Positions 37,405 to 47,045 of a stretch of 64,000 bases of DNA are shown here, one piece after another; within the stretch, counting starts at the first letter, position 1, and each line of letters opens with the position of its first letter. The DNA comes from CAWEYO01 sp963813315. Its GTDB lineage: Bacteria; Pseudomonadota; Alphaproteobacteria; Rhizobiales; Rhizobiaceae. The position numbers were made by a program, and so were the translations under genes. Location: the NCBI GenBank assembly GCA_963813315.1, contig CAWEYO010000011.1, positions 1 to 64,000 on the forward strand, written 5' to 3'. Under the pieces are notes generated by a model. That model was not told where the DNA came from. It saw nothing but the letters and a program-made list of their open reading frames with translations, and searched no databases.

Positions 37405-37448
37405 TTGCTTCCTGACCGCTTCGTCGCGACTTGAATTGGTCGTAGATC

Positions 37449-37587
37449 GGGGTATTCAGGTGATGCCGGCCTGCAAATGGCAATCTTCTGCGCTTCCGGT
37501 ACTCACGTACCCAAACGTACGCTGCGTGCCGGTTCTCGAAGACCGCCATTTTCGACTCGGCCTGACTGAATCCCGACACACCCTAAT
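37449..37587. repeat. MITE-like repeat (family 2), copy e
   Basis: A full-length copy inverted relative to copy c, from GGGGTATTCAGGTGATGCC to CTGAATCCCGACACACCCTA. It occupies the presumed promoter region of the degenerate response regulator, and its right end is 64 bases from the ppc stop. Confidence 0.75.
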
Positions 37588-37651
37588 GCGCCGGCCTCCT
37601 CGCGAACTTCCGCTTCAATCGCCGCGTTGGCGCTTTCACCGTTGTCAAGGT

Positions 37652-40429
37652 TCAACCGGTCCATCCGAGGCCGGCCGATATGCAATTGATCGAAAGCAGG
37701 AGCGCATTTATGGCTCGCTTCGGATTGGGGACTGCGGCCGCCTGTTCGCGGACTTCCTGCAGCAATGTCACCTGCAGGCGATGAATATTGTCCATTTCGG
37801 GACGGATGCGGTCGAAGTGCCCCTTGAAGGCCGGAAAGCGGAGCGAAAGGTCGATGCCGCCGGTTATTTCGCCAATCATCCTGCGTGTCAGCGCGTATTC
37901 GCCAGCGATTTTCCGGTGTATCCGCGCGCCGGTTTCCAGATCCGCCACAAGCCCGGCGTAGAGACGGCCGATCTCCATGTCGGCCTGATAGAGCGTCTTG
38001 TCTACCTCGTCGACCATGAGCCGGAAGAATCGCGAGCGCTCGAACATCTGTTGCAGCAGGTCTCTACCGTGAGCGCCACGCACATTCACGAAAGAATTGA
38101 GCGCGCTCCCGATACCGTACCACCCGGTCAGGAGGTGACGGTTCTGGCTCCAGGCGAATACCCACGGGATGGCGCGCAGGTCGCCAAGGCCGCGCGCGCC
38201 GAAACGGCGTGCCGGACGCGAGCCGATCTTCAGCAGGGCCAGTTCTTCGACCGGGCTCGCCTGGTTGAAATAGTCGATGAACCCCGGCTCATTGATGAGA
38301 TTGGCGTAGGACGCCTGGGACATCCCGGTCAGCGCCTCCAACGCCTCCTCGAACTCCGGTATGTCCTTCAGCTCGGCTTCGTTGGGCGATTTGATGCTGT
38401 GGGCAAAGACGCTGGCTGCCAGTATCTCGAGTTGATAAAGGCCGGTGCCGCGATTGGCGAATTTCGAGGAGACCACCTCTCCCTGCTCGGTCACGCGCAT
38501 GAATCCGCCAACCGTGCCCGCGGGTTGCGCCGCGATGGCCCTGCCTGTTGGAGCGCCGCCGCGGCTGACCGAGCCGCCGCGGCCGTGGAAAAAGGTAATT
38601 CCGACCTTGTTCTTGAGGCCGAGCTTCGTCAGCCGCTTCTGTGCCTTGCTCAGTTCCCAGTTGGACGCCAGGAACCCTCCATCCTTGTTGGAGTCGGAGT
38701 AGCCGAGCATGATCTCCTGACGATTTGCGAATTCGCGGATCGAACGGCGCACCACCGACAGGCCGAGCAGCTGTTCGAGTATGTCGGGAGCCGCGCGCAG
38801 GTCCGCGATCGTTTCGAAAAGCGGAACAACCCTGAGGTTGATGGTGCCGCTGCCGTCGTTGGCGGTCGCTAACCCGCAATACTGTGCCAGCAGGTAGACT
38901 GCGAGGATATCCTCGGCCGACTGCGTCATGCTGAGGATGAAGGCGCCAACCGCGCCGCCCTTGTCGGCGGATGCCTCGCGGATCACGGCAAAGAGGTCGA
39001 GAAGCTCACGGGCTTCGTCCGAAAGGGGCCGGGGACCGATCTCGAGCTGCTCGCCCTTCTGCAGGGCATCGCGGATGCGGGCAGCCCATGCCGGCGTACC
39101 AGGCTGCACCGGTGCGCGACCGCGCGCCGCGACCGCGAACAATTCCGCCAGGACGCGATTGATCACCGTGGAGTTCTGGCGAATATCGAGCGAGACTGTC
39201 CTGAAACCGAAGCTCTCCACCTGCCGCTGCAGGGGCCGGACGAAGCGGCGCGCGACCAGCCGTCCGCCGACCTTGTCGAGCGCCTTTGTCAGGCACAAAA
39301 GGTCTGTCCTGAAGGCTTCGGCGTTGGCATAGACCGCGCCCTGCCCTCTTCCAAGCATCGCCTCCAGCCTGCAGAGCATCGCGGCGGCAAACTGGCGAAG
39401 CGGTTCGTCAACATTGCGGGCGACGACATCCTCGGCCGCCCCGCTGTTCTCCAACGCGCGCGCAAGTGCGGGTCCGAAATCCGGCGCAATATCAACGACA
39501 TTCGCGCTAACGCTGAGCACGGTTACCAGCCTGCGAACCCTCGCGTGGTACCAGTTGATCGCCACATTGCGGTATTCGGAAAGCGCAAAGGCGGTGACCT
39601 TTGCCGTTACGTTGGGGTTGCCGTCGCGGTCGCCGCCAATCCACGATGCATAGCGCATGAAGGAGGGAACCTTCAGGTCGTGGTACGGGAAGTGTCGCCC
39701 GAATGCGCTTTCGACGACCTCGTAAAGCTGTGGCGTGGCCTCGAATATTACTTCGCGGAAGAAATGCAGTCCCCACGCGATCTCGCGCTCGACCGAGGGC
39801 CGCTCGAGCCGCAATTCGCCCGTCATCCATAGAAGTTCGATCTCGCTCTTCAGGTCGCTGACAAGAAGTTCACGCTCTCGCGGCGCCCACCGCTGTTGTT
39901 CGATTTCCGTGAGCTTGCGGTAGATGCGGCGATGAATCTCCATGACCGTGACGCGCTTTGCCTCGGTCGGATGCGCGGTCATCGTGGGGCCGACACAAAG
40001 GCTTTCAAGGACTTCCTGAGCCATTTCGGCCGAATAGCCCTGCGCCGCGATCTCTCCGGCGACATTCGAGAAGGAACCGATCACCTGGTCGGGTCCCGCA
40101 CCCTGCTCAAGCTCGCGACGCGAGCGCATGGCCAGGAGTTCATTTGAAATGGTGAGAAGCTGGAACCAGATTCCGGTGGCCTGAAGGGCAGGAATGCGCC
40201 GCTCGTTCGCAAGCGCGCTCAGCGCGACCTGACCATTGAGCACTTCCGCGATATCCGGTTCGCGCTCTTTGACTACGGCCAGCAAGAGCCTGAAAAGGAG
40301 GCTGCGCACGTCTTCGCGAAAGCTGACCGTCCTGTTCTCCTGCACGGCAAAACCCTGCTCCTTCGACAAACCGGCCGGGCGCGCATCGAAATCCTGGCGC
40401 CCGCCGGGATGGCTTTCCGCAAACATCAT
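37652..40429 (-). CDS. ppc: Phosphoenolpyruvate carboxylase
   Basis: A 925-aa cytosolic enzyme that carboxylates PEP to oxaloacetate, replenishing the TCA cycle. Active-site sequences are VGPTMTAHPTEAKR with the catalytic His near 155, GYSDSNKDGGFLASNW, and FHGRGGSVSRGGAPTGRAI, plus MRYASWIGGDRDGNPNVTA. Length is normal. The C-terminus is ISAGLGWTG rather than the common RNTG; the Asn there (Asn881 of E. coli) binds the inhibitor aspartate, so feedback control may differ. An AGGGAGA ribosome site precedes the start. It is divergent from fhs. Confidence 0.97.
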   Translation of the reverse strand: MMFAESHPGGRQDFDARPAGLSKEQGFAVQENRTVSFREDVRSLLFRLLLAVVKEREPDIAEVLNGQVALSALANERRIPALQATGIWFQLLTISNELLAMRSRRELEQGAGPDQVIGSFSNVAGEIAAQGYSAEMAQEVLESLCVGPTMTAHPTEAKRVTVMEIHRRIYRKLTEIEQQRWAPRERELLVSDLKSEIELLWMTGELRLERPSVEREIAWGLHFFREVIFEATPQLYEVVESAFGRHFPYHDLKVPSFMRYASWIGGDRDGNPNVTAKVTAFALSEYRNVAINWYHARVRRLVTVLSVSANVVDIAPDFGPALARALENSGAAEDVVARNVDEPLRQFAAAMLCRLEAMLGRGQGAVYANAEAFRTDLLCLTKALDKVGGRLVARRFVRPLQRQVESFGFRTVSLDIRQNSTVINRVLAELFAVAARGRAPVQPGTPAWAARIRDALQKGEQLEIGPRPLSDEARELLDLFAVIREASADKGGAVGAFILSMTQSAEDILAVYLLAQYCGLATANDGSGTINLRVVPLFETIADLRAAPDILEQLLGLSVVRRSIREFANRQEIMLGYSDSNKDGGFLASNWELSKAQKRLTKLGLKNKVGITFFHGRGGSVSRGGAPTGRAIAAQPAGTVGGFMRVTEQGEVVSSKFANRGTGLYQLEILAASVFAHSIKSPNEAELKDIPEFEEALEALTGMSQASYANLINEPGFIDYFNQASPVEELALLKIGSRPARRFGARGLGDLRAIPWVFAWSQNRHLLTGWYGIGSALNSFVNVRGAHGRDLLQQMFERSRFFRLMVDEVDKTLYQADMEIGRLYAGLVADLETGARIHRKIAGEYALTRRMIGEITGGIDLSLRFPAFKGHFDRIRPEMDNIHRLQVTLLQEVREQAAAVPNPKRAINALLLSINCISAGLGWTG

Positions 40430-40780
40430 CCATCTCCCTTATTCCTAGCATGAATGTTTTTTTCATTCCAGTGCAGCCTTCCGTCTTTCAGGAGATACTG
40501 TTTTGACTGCGGTGAAAACGCCCGGAAGGGTAGATTCCCGCTTCGTTCGGGTGGTTCGCGATTGGACCTAAAGAGCGTCACATGACGCAAGGCCATCCTT
40601 GGAAGGCTCGCCAACGCAGAGTATGGAGGCAGACGCTTGATCCACGGAACAAGCTTCGGCGAAAAGTTTCTCTGTGTGAAAGTTTCTTGCATTTTAGTTG
40701 ACTTTCCTGCCGCCCGGTTGCTACGTCTCCGGAAGAATCCCAAAGTTCCCAGTAATTCCGAGTAGTGGAAGGAGGCCGTC
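40430..40780. promoter_or_regulatory. Divergent control region between ppc and fhs
   Basis: It holds both promoters. TTGACT near 40699 followed 17 bases later by CTACGT is a candidate for fhs, and GGAAGGAGG precedes the fhs ATG. These are weak matches and no dyad stands out. Confidence 0.35.
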
Positions 40781-42460
40781 ATGGCGGAGTTCAAGAGTGA
40801 CATAGAGATTGCGCGGGGGGCGAAGAAGCTTTCGATCCAGGAGATCGGGGCGCGGCTTGGCATACCGTCGGAGCATTTGCTGCCTTACGGTCACGACAAG
40901 GCCAAGCTGTCGGCGGAGTTCATCGCGGCGGCGCGCAAGAACGGCGACGGCAAGCTGATCCTGGTCACTGCGATCAACCCGACGCCGGCCGGCGAGGGCA
41001 AGACGACGACGACGGTGGGTCTCGGCGACGGGCTGAACCGCATCGGCAAAAAGGCGGTGGTGTGCATCCGCGAGGCCTCGCTGGGGCCGAACTTCGGCAT
41101 CAAGGGGGGTGCGGCCGGCGGCGGCTATGCCCAGGTGGTGCCGATGGAGGACATGAACCTGCATTTCACCGGCGACTTCCACGCCATCACCACGGCGCAC
41201 AACCTGCTGTCGGCGCTGATCGACAACCACGTCTACTGGGGCAACGAGCAGGGCATCGACACGCGCCGCGTCGCCTGGCGGCGGGTGATGGACATGAACG
41301 ACCGGGCGCTGCGGGAGATCGTCTGCTCGCTGGGCGGCTCCGCCAACGGCTATCCGCGCGAGGCCGGCTTCGACATCACGGTGGCCTCCGAGGTGATGGC
41401 GATCCTGTGCCTGGCCACCGACCTGAAGGACCTGGAAAGGCGGCTCGGCGACATCATCATCGCCTACCGGCGCGACAAGAGCCCGGTGCATGCGCGCGAC
41501 ATCAAGGCCGACGGCGCCATGACGGTGCTGTTGAAGGACGCCATGCAGCCGAACCTGGTGCAGACGCTGGAGAACAATCCGGCCTTCGTGCATGGCGGCC
41601 CGTTCGCCAACATCGCGCATGGCTGCAACTCGGTGATCGCCACCACGACGGCGTTGAAGCTGGCCGACTATGTGGTCACCGAGGCCGGCTTCGGCGCCGA
41701 CCTTGGGGCGGAAAAATTCTTCGACATCAAGTGCCGCAAGGCCGGCCTCAAGCCGTCGGCGGCGGTGATTGTGGCCACCGTGCGCGCCATGAAGATGCAT
41801 GGCGGGGTCAAGAAGGAGGAGCTTGGCAAGGAAAATGTCGCGGCGGTGAAGAAGGGCTGCGCCAATCTCGGCCGCCACATCGAGAACATCAAGCAGTTCG
41901 GCGTGCCGGCGGTGGTGGCGATCAACCACTTCCACTCCGACAGCGACGCCGAGATCCAGGCGATCAGCGAGTTCGTCGCGGCGCGCGGCGAGGAGGCGAT
42001 CCTTTGCCAGCATTGGGCCAAGGGCTCGGCCGGCATCGAGGAGCTCGCCCACAAGGTGGTGAAGCTGGCCGAAAGCGGCGCGGCGCAGTTCTCGCCGCTC
42101 TATCCCGACGACATGCCGCTGTTTGAGAAGGTCAACACCATCGTCAAGCGCATCTACCGCGGCGACGAGGCGATCGCCGACAAGAGCGTGCGCGACCAGC
42201 TGCACCAGTGGGAAGCCCAGGGCTACGGCCACCTGCCGGTGTGCATGGCCAAGACGCAATACTCCTTCTCCACCGATCCCAATCTGCGCGGCGCCCCGAC
42301 CGGCCATACGGTGCCGGTGCGCGAGGTGCGCCTGTCGGCCGGCGCCGGCTTCGTCGTCGTCATCTGCGGCGAGGTCATGACCATGCCCGGCCTGCCCAAA
42401 ACCCCATCGTCGGAAAAAATCTTCCTCAACGAACACGGCCAGATCGAGGGATTGTTTTAG
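40781..42460 (+). CDS. fhs: Formate--tetrahydrofolate ligase
   Basis: A 559-aa enzyme that joins formate to tetrahydrofolate using ATP, giving 10-formyl-THF for purine and C1 metabolism. The P-loop is TPAGEGKTTTTVGLGDGLN near residue 66. KGGAAGGGYAQVVPMEDMNL, HNLLSALIDNHVYWGN and the late GFVVVICGEVMTMPGLPK are family signatures. Length is typical. A strong GGAAGGAGG ribosome site is seen. The hairpin 13 bases after the stop may end transcription. The gene is monocistronic. Confidence 0.98.
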   Translation: MAEFKSDIEIARGAKKLSIQEIGARLGIPSEHLLPYGHDKAKLSAEFIAAARKNGDGKLILVTAINPTPAGEGKTTTTVGLGDGLNRIGKKAVVCIREASLGPNFGIKGGAAGGGYAQVVPMEDMNLHFTGDFHAITTAHNLLSALIDNHVYWGNEQGIDTRRVAWRRVMDMNDRALREIVCSLGGSANGYPREAGFDITVASEVMAILCLATDLKDLERRLGDIIIAYRRDKSPVHARDIKADGAMTVLLKDAMQPNLVQTLENNPAFVHGGPFANIAHGCNSVIATTTALKLADYVVTEAGFGADLGAEKFFDIKCRKAGLKPSAAVIVATVRAMKMHGGVKKEELGKENVAAVKKGCANLGRHIENIKQFGVPAVVAINHFHSDSDAEIQAISEFVAARGEEAILCQHWAKGSAGIEELAHKVVKLAESGAAQFSPLYPDDMPLFEKVNTIVKRIYRGDEAIADKSVRDQLHQWEAQGYGHLPVCMAKTQYSFSTDPNLRGAPTGHTVPVREVRLSAGAGFVVVICGEVMTMPGLPKTPSSEKIFLNEHGQIEGLF

Positions 42461-42473
42461 ACGAACCCCCTCT

Positions 42474-42507
42474 TCGTCGTCCTCGGGCTTGACCCGAGGA
42501 TGACGAT
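42474..42507. terminator. Hairpin after fhs (family 3 repeat, copy 2)
   Basis: TCGTCCTCGGG pairs with CCCGAGGATGACGA across a five-base loop, directly after the fhs stop. Flanking bases GGGAGGGCTTCGGCC repeat the copy at 36539. There is no T-run, so a terminator role is inferred from position and stem strength. Confidence 0.5.
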
Positions 42508-42689
42508 GCAGGGAGGGCTTCGGCCGCTTGAGATCGGCGGAAACCTCGTTCCTTCGTCATCCTGAGGACGACAAAGGCAGCAAGACCACACCTTGCGGCA
42601 GTGCGCCCAACTTTTCGGGACTGTGGACCCGTATCGGCATCCATTCCATCCATTCGGCCGGGAATGACCTTATCTCTGATCCGCGTCCG

Positions 42690-43605
42690 CTATATGGTCT
42701 TCACGCCATTTACCATCAGGCGGACAGAATAGAGGGATGTGGTGGCGCAGATGTAAAGCACATTGCGCTTGGGGCCGCCGAAGACACAGTTGGCAACCGC
42801 CTCCGGCACCTTGACCTTTCCGATCAGCGTTCCATCCGGATCGTAACAGTGAATGCCATCATGGGCGCTCGTCCAGATGCGGCCCTCGCTCGTCGAACCG
42901 GAACCCGTCGTACAAGCCGCTCGCGCAGTCGGCAAAGACCCGCCCGCCGGAGACATCGCCGCCTGCGCCGATGTCGAACACCCGTATGTGGGCCGGATTG
43001 TCGGGCGCGTGCGTTCTCCCCGTGTCGACAACGTAGAGCTGCCGTTCGTCGAGCGAGAAAGCGAGTCCATTCGGTTTCACCATGTCGGTTATGACGGCTT
43101 CGACCTCGCCGCTCGCCGGGTCGGCGCGATACACGTTGGAAGCGCCGATTTCGCTGTCGGCCTTGTCGCCCTCGTAGTCCGTATCAATGCCGTAGGTGGG
43201 ATCGGTGAACCAGATTGAGCCATCCGATTTCACGACGACGTCGTTTGGGGAATTCAGCCGCTTGCCGCGCCAGTTGTCGGCAATCGTGGTAATGCTGCCG
43301 TCATGCTCCGTGCGGCTCACGCGCCGGCCGGAATGCTCGCAAGTAACGAGCCGGCCCTGACGATCGACGGTATTGCCATTGGAATTGCCGGCGGGCTGGC
43401 GAAAGACACTTACCTGTCCGCTCGTCTCGTCGTAGCGCAGCATGCGGTTGTTCGGTATGTCGGACCAGACGAGATAGCGGCCGGCAAAGAAATAGGCCGG
43501 GCCCTCCGCCCAGCGGCAGCCGGTGAAGAGCTTGTCCACATGCGCGCCGTCGTTGAACAGCCTCCTGAATCGCTTGTCGTGCACCTCGTAGTCAGCCGCT
43601 GGCAT
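42690..43605 (-). pseudogene. SMP-30/gluconolactonase-family lactonase, single-base frameshift
   Basis: A six-bladed propeller lactonase of about 304 aa. WAEGPAYFFAGRYLVWSDI carries the metal-binding Glu, then AGNSNGNTVDRQGRLVTCEH, LNSPNDVVVKSDGSIWFTDP with the Asn and Asp ligands, and MVKPNGLAFSLDERQLYVVD. After FRFDE the frame slips by one base (near 42888). The other frame finishes with GRIWTSAHDGIHCYDPDG and a normal C-terminal block to 42690. Such enzymes open sugar lactones. The damage is one base in an otherwise intact gene. Confidence 0.85.
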
Positions 43606-43794
43606 TTCTCACCTCCTGCAAATCGTGTGTCTTCGCTGATCGAGCCGCATTCGGCCCTGCAGCCAGGCTGATGGACGACCTCCACCACGCCTATGATTTC
43701 GCGTGACACGCGCGAAGTCCATGAGATTTGCATTGATGACATGAAGAACGCCATTCTGCACGCCTGCCGGGAGCCGCCAGACGGCCTTGACCGC

Positions 43795-43900
43795 CTAAAG
43801 CGCGTCGCGGCGAAACGGGTTCATTCGACGCGCTTCAGGCTATTGTTTTTGTGCATGTCGTTATCCCAAAACCGCTGCGCACTTTTGGGCGACATGCATT
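43795..43900 (+). repeat. Double-hairpin repeat (family 1), copy 3
   Basis: The best-preserved copy: AAAGCGCGTCG/CGACGCGCTT stem followed by TGCATGTCG/CGACATGCA with inner CCCAAAA/TTTTGGG. Same orientation as copy 1. Confidence 0.75.
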
Positions 43901-43952
43901 AGCCAGCGTTGGCGAGGCCGTCAGGCCATCGGGGTTTGAGTCCCTGCCCCGC

Positions 43953-44168
43953 TTATTGCCGGTCGATGCCGGGTTCGTCAAAGCCGCTTATGTCGTGCCG
44001 CCGGCACATCGATTTGGCCAGCATTTCGTCGCGGGAGACACCAATGTCTTCGAGGATTTGATCCGGCGCGACGCAGAGCTGGCTGGTGGCCTTCAGCATT
44101 TCCCTGCGGTCGGCGCGGCTGCGCAACCAAGCGGCCACTACCCCCAACGAGAACGTGAAGGGCCTCAT
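43953..44168 (-). CDS. Small DUF1127 (YjiS-like) protein
   Basis: A 71-aa basic protein whose second half (LRSRADRREMLKATSQL, QILEDIGVSRDEMLAKSM) has the arrangement of DUF1127 proteins, which bind RNA or regulate C1 and phosphate metabolism in some alphaproteobacteria. The conserved DIGVSR core is present. I chose the ATG at 44168, close to usual lengths; the frame is open to 44438 and might add 90 residues. The ribosome site is weak. Function in this organism unknown. Confidence 0.6.
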   Translation of the reverse strand: MRPFTFSLGVVAAWLRSRADRREMLKATSQLCVAPDQILEDIGVSRDEMLAKSMCRRHDISGFDEPGIDRQ

Positions 44169-44955
44169 CAAGGAGAACCGTGGCGCCTTGCGCCGCCGAG
44201 AGGTGTAAGCTGCTACCGCCAGCCGCCGCTGGGCGAGATCACAGATCTCAGCGTATGACAAATTGGGCTTGCGCTTAGGCGCATCGGTATGCGTTGCGCC
44301 CGGCGCGCGACTTGGCTGCTGCTTGTCGCAGGGTGTGCTGACGTGGAGCACACCACTAAACGAGCCAGGCCACTTGCCGATACGCATCGGGATGACCGGC
44401 CGGGGCAGCAGGGTGCGTTTCATGAGACCGCGCGGCAACGGGATTCTCCTTTCGTCAGGTGCGAACCGTGAGCGGGGAGCTCTGAATTTTCTACTGCTAT
44501 CTCCAAAGGTGCGGCTGTTCAGTGAAATGCTTCACTGACGGGACGTAAATTTTCAGTGGCTGGCGCGTTCGAAATGGATCACCACCGAAGATGCCCATGC
44601 TCGCGGGGCGCGATTCAATCGAGATCAGCGCGATGTGGATTTACAACCAAACTTTGTATACCATTATCGCGTCGAGCGTTTGGGGGCACGCGGATGCCTT
44701 ATGTTTTGGCCCTGGCCGATATCGTCTCGCGCCGCCGCGCAGGGACGGCAGGCGCGCGCCGCCGCGACGCAGTAAAGATATGTGGGAGATTTTGTCAGGA
44801 AAGGTTCGGACCGGGCGACCTGTCGTGCGGCTGTAGCCGCTGACCGATGCCGTCCGGAGCCGCGCCTCGTTGACGTCGATCTATGAGACACGCCCAGCGT
44901 GAAATCACCCTGAGAGCCTCCAGACCAGAATGTGTTCGTCGTCGGAGAGTCGACC
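44169..44955. other. Long intergenic region upstream of the quorum-sensing genes
   Basis: No gene is supported except a possible N-terminal extension of the DUF1127 protein. A perfect dyad CAGTGAA-ATGC-TTCACTG lies at 44520-44537. The rest looks unstructured. Confidence 0.4.
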
Positions 44956-45678
44956 ATGCTCAAGGTACATTCAGAAGCACTTGATTTCGTAGAGCGCAGT
45001 CAGCACTACAAGACCCTCCAGCCGCTTATCGACGACTTTTCCGAAATGGTCGCCGGGCAAGGCTTTGGCTCCTTCATCCTGACGGGACTGCCCGTAGTGG
45101 GGACAAATTTCGACCAGCTCATGATTTGCAACCATTGGCCGGACGAGTGGTCGAAAAGGTATGGCGAGGAAGCCTATTTCCCGGACGATCCCGTCAGCAA
45201 ATGGTCGCTGTCGAAAGATCGCCCCTTCCGGTGGACGGAAGCCTGGGATGCGCATCCGTATACGCTTCGGGTGCGGCGCATCAACGGGGAAGCGAAGGAA
45301 TTCGGGCTTGTCGACGGGATCGCCTTCCCGATGCGCTCAAGCAAAGGGTGGCAGGCCGTGATGTCGCTTGCGAGCGACCGGAAGATGCAAGCGAGCAAGA
45401 GAGACGAAGGCATGCTCCTGATGGCATCAATCTATTTTCAGATGGCGGCTTCGGACATGATGGCCGCCGACCGGCAGAATGTGGCGCTTACCGCGAGGGA
45501 GCGTGAAGTCCTTCAGTGGGCCGCGGTGGGTAAGACGGCGTGGGAGACCTCGCAGATCCTGAGTATCTCCGAAAAGACCGTCCGCAATCACATGAACGCG
45601 ATTCACCTGAAGTTCAACGTCAGTTCCACAACCCAAGCGGTTGTCGAGGCCCTGAGGACGCAGCAACTGCAACTTTAG
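44956..45678 (+). CDS. LuxR-family quorum-sensing regulator
   Basis: A 240-aa protein with an autoinducer-binding domain (about 10-165) and LuxR HTH (about 172-235: LTAREREVLQWAAVGKTAWE, ISEKTVRNHMNAIHLKF). Residues that contact acyl-homoserine lactone are conserved: Trp61, Tyr69, Asp78, Pro79 and Trp93, with Gly in FGLVDGIAFP. ATG at 44956 is preferred over 44932. The gene for an AHL synthase follows 87 bases downstream, giving a standard pair. It probably activates or represses that gene in response to the cognate signal. Confidence 0.93.
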   Translation: MLKVHSEALDFVERSQHYKTLQPLIDDFSEMVAGQGFGSFILTGLPVVGTNFDQLMICNHWPDEWSKRYGEEAYFPDDPVSKWSLSKDRPFRWTEAWDAHPYTLRVRRINGEAKEFGLVDGIAFPMRSSKGWQAVMSLASDRKMQASKRDEGMLLMASIYFQMAASDMMAADRQNVALTAREREVLQWAAVGKTAWETSQILSISEKTVRNHMNAIHLKFNVSSTTQAVVEALRTQQLQL

Positions 45679-45686
45679 GGTTTGTG

Positions 45687-45702
45687 TGGGCATTTTTGCC
45701 CA
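45687..45702. promoter_or_regulatory. Perfect dyad between luxR-type and luxI-type genes
   Basis: TGGGCA-TTTT-TGCCCA begins eight bases after the luxR-type stop and ends 63 bases before the synthase start. It is placed as a lux-box-like operator should be, but it could instead end the luxR-type transcript. Match to a published box is not claimed. Confidence 0.45.
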
Positions 45703-45765
45703 TACCTGACTTCTTACCCATCGGACACACTCTGCACCGGCCAACGCAAGGTGAGAGGTGTCTCC

Positions 45766-46434
45766 ATGAAAATCCATGTCGTGAATTCAGCGAACCGTCA
45801 TCTTTACAGCGCAGAGCTGGACGACTTCTTTCGAGCCCGCCATCAAATCTATGTCGAAGAAAAGGAGTGGCGGGAGGATGACGGCAGCGGCTTCGAAATA
45901 GACCAGTTCGATACCGAAGATGCCACCTACCTGATAGGCATCGAAAACGGCCGGGTCATGACCGGTACGCGACTGGTGCCCACCAGCCGGCCGCATATGC
46001 TGAGCGAGGTCTTTCCGCACATTTGCGACTTTGCCGGAGTGATCCGCGCCGACGACGTTGCCGAATGGACCCGAGGATTCATCGTCCCGGAATATCGTGA
46101 AAGCGGGATAGGGCCGATCAAGGGCCAGTTCTGCGGTACAGTCATGGATTACTGCCTGAACGAAGGTATCAGCCGCATCGGCGGCATCCAGGATCTCTAC
46201 TGGCTGCCCGTGTGGAGGCGCTACAGATGGACGGTACGGCAGGTGGGAAACCCGGCCCAGGTGGACGGCCGGTGGTGTGTGGCTGCATTCTTCGACGTAT
46301 GTGAGGAAGCCCGCGATCGGGCACTCAGCGCGGGCGGCATCGACCGGTCGATCTTGGTCCATCACGGGCCATACAGGCCGTTCATCGATGAAGAAGAGAG
46401 CCGCCGTGCAACAGGAGGCCAGAATGCCGCGTGA
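45766..46434 (+). CDS. Acyl-homoserine-lactone synthase (LuxI family)
   Basis: A 222-aa enzyme that makes an AHL from S-adenosylmethionine and an acyl carrier. All conserved LuxI positions are found with an offset of one: Arg25, Tyr29 (Phe in most), Trp35, Asp46, Asp49 and Arg69, then Glu100 and Arg103 (AEWTRGF). ATG at 45766 is preceded by GGTGAGAGG and gives a standard N-terminus. Acyl-chain length cannot be read from sequence. Paired with the LuxR-type gene upstream. Confidence 0.94.
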   Translation: MKIHVVNSANRHLYSAELDDFFRARHQIYVEEKEWREDDGSGFEIDQFDTEDATYLIGIENGRVMTGTRLVPTSRPHMLSEVFPHICDFAGVIRADDVAEWTRGFIVPEYRESGIGPIKGQFCGTVMDYCLNEGISRIGGIQDLYWLPVWRRYRWTVRQVGNPAQVDGRWCVAAFFDVCEEARDRALSAGGIDRSILVHHGPYRPFIDEEESRRATGGQNAA

Positions 46435-47045
46435 CCTTTGATCGCTTCAGGCGGACAGCAACGAGATGGCGGTTGGCCGAATCGCCATCTCAAAGCGGGT
46501 ACCTGCCGCATCAACGATCCCGCGCGGGCACATGTCCGCGAGTACTTCACAGAATTGTGATCAGGCCGACGACTGCGCGCGCTCGCAACCGGGTCGAGCG
46601 GACACCGCGTGCTTATTCAGCGGGGCATCCGAATGCTGACTGGGCAAGGCTACTTTTGGTTTGCGACAGGTTGCGTCGAGCGTTCATTGCCGGCACAGCC
46701 CGACAGGATCAACGGGGGGCGCATCGAAAACAACTCAACGAGCATCGACGCACCAGAACTCCATCCAACCTGTTCAAATCTTTGGACTTTCGTTCCGGCC
46801 CTTCTTGCGTCCAGGATGCCGGCCAACGAAAGCAGGGCGTCTGGAAAAATCAGAACCCGCCGCATTTCCGTCGATTTTTTGATGAGCCTTTAGCGGCGGC
46901 TGACTGGTGGATATGCAAAGCCAATCCTGTCGAAAACAAGCCGCTCTCGAACCTTATCGGGCTTGGCGCTAGGCCCATGGGACAACAGGAGACGTATCTA
47001 CGAGAATAGATTATACATTGTGATTTGTTGCGGAAGTAAGAGCAA
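46435..47045. other. Intergenic stretch with no supported gene
   Basis: About 610 bases. An open plus-strand frame covers it but has no ribosome site or recognisable domain, and its arginine-rich composition looks like shadow sequence. Base composition becomes AT-richer toward the Crp/Fnr gene. Confidence 0.4.

Noticed and set aside
40721..42436. Minus-strand frame of 571 aa over fhs
   Set aside because: Histidine/arginine-rich shadow of a highly conserved plus-strand gene.
46431..47009. Plus-strand frame of 192 aa after the AHL synthase
   Set aside because: No ribosome site, no motif, arginine-rich composition.
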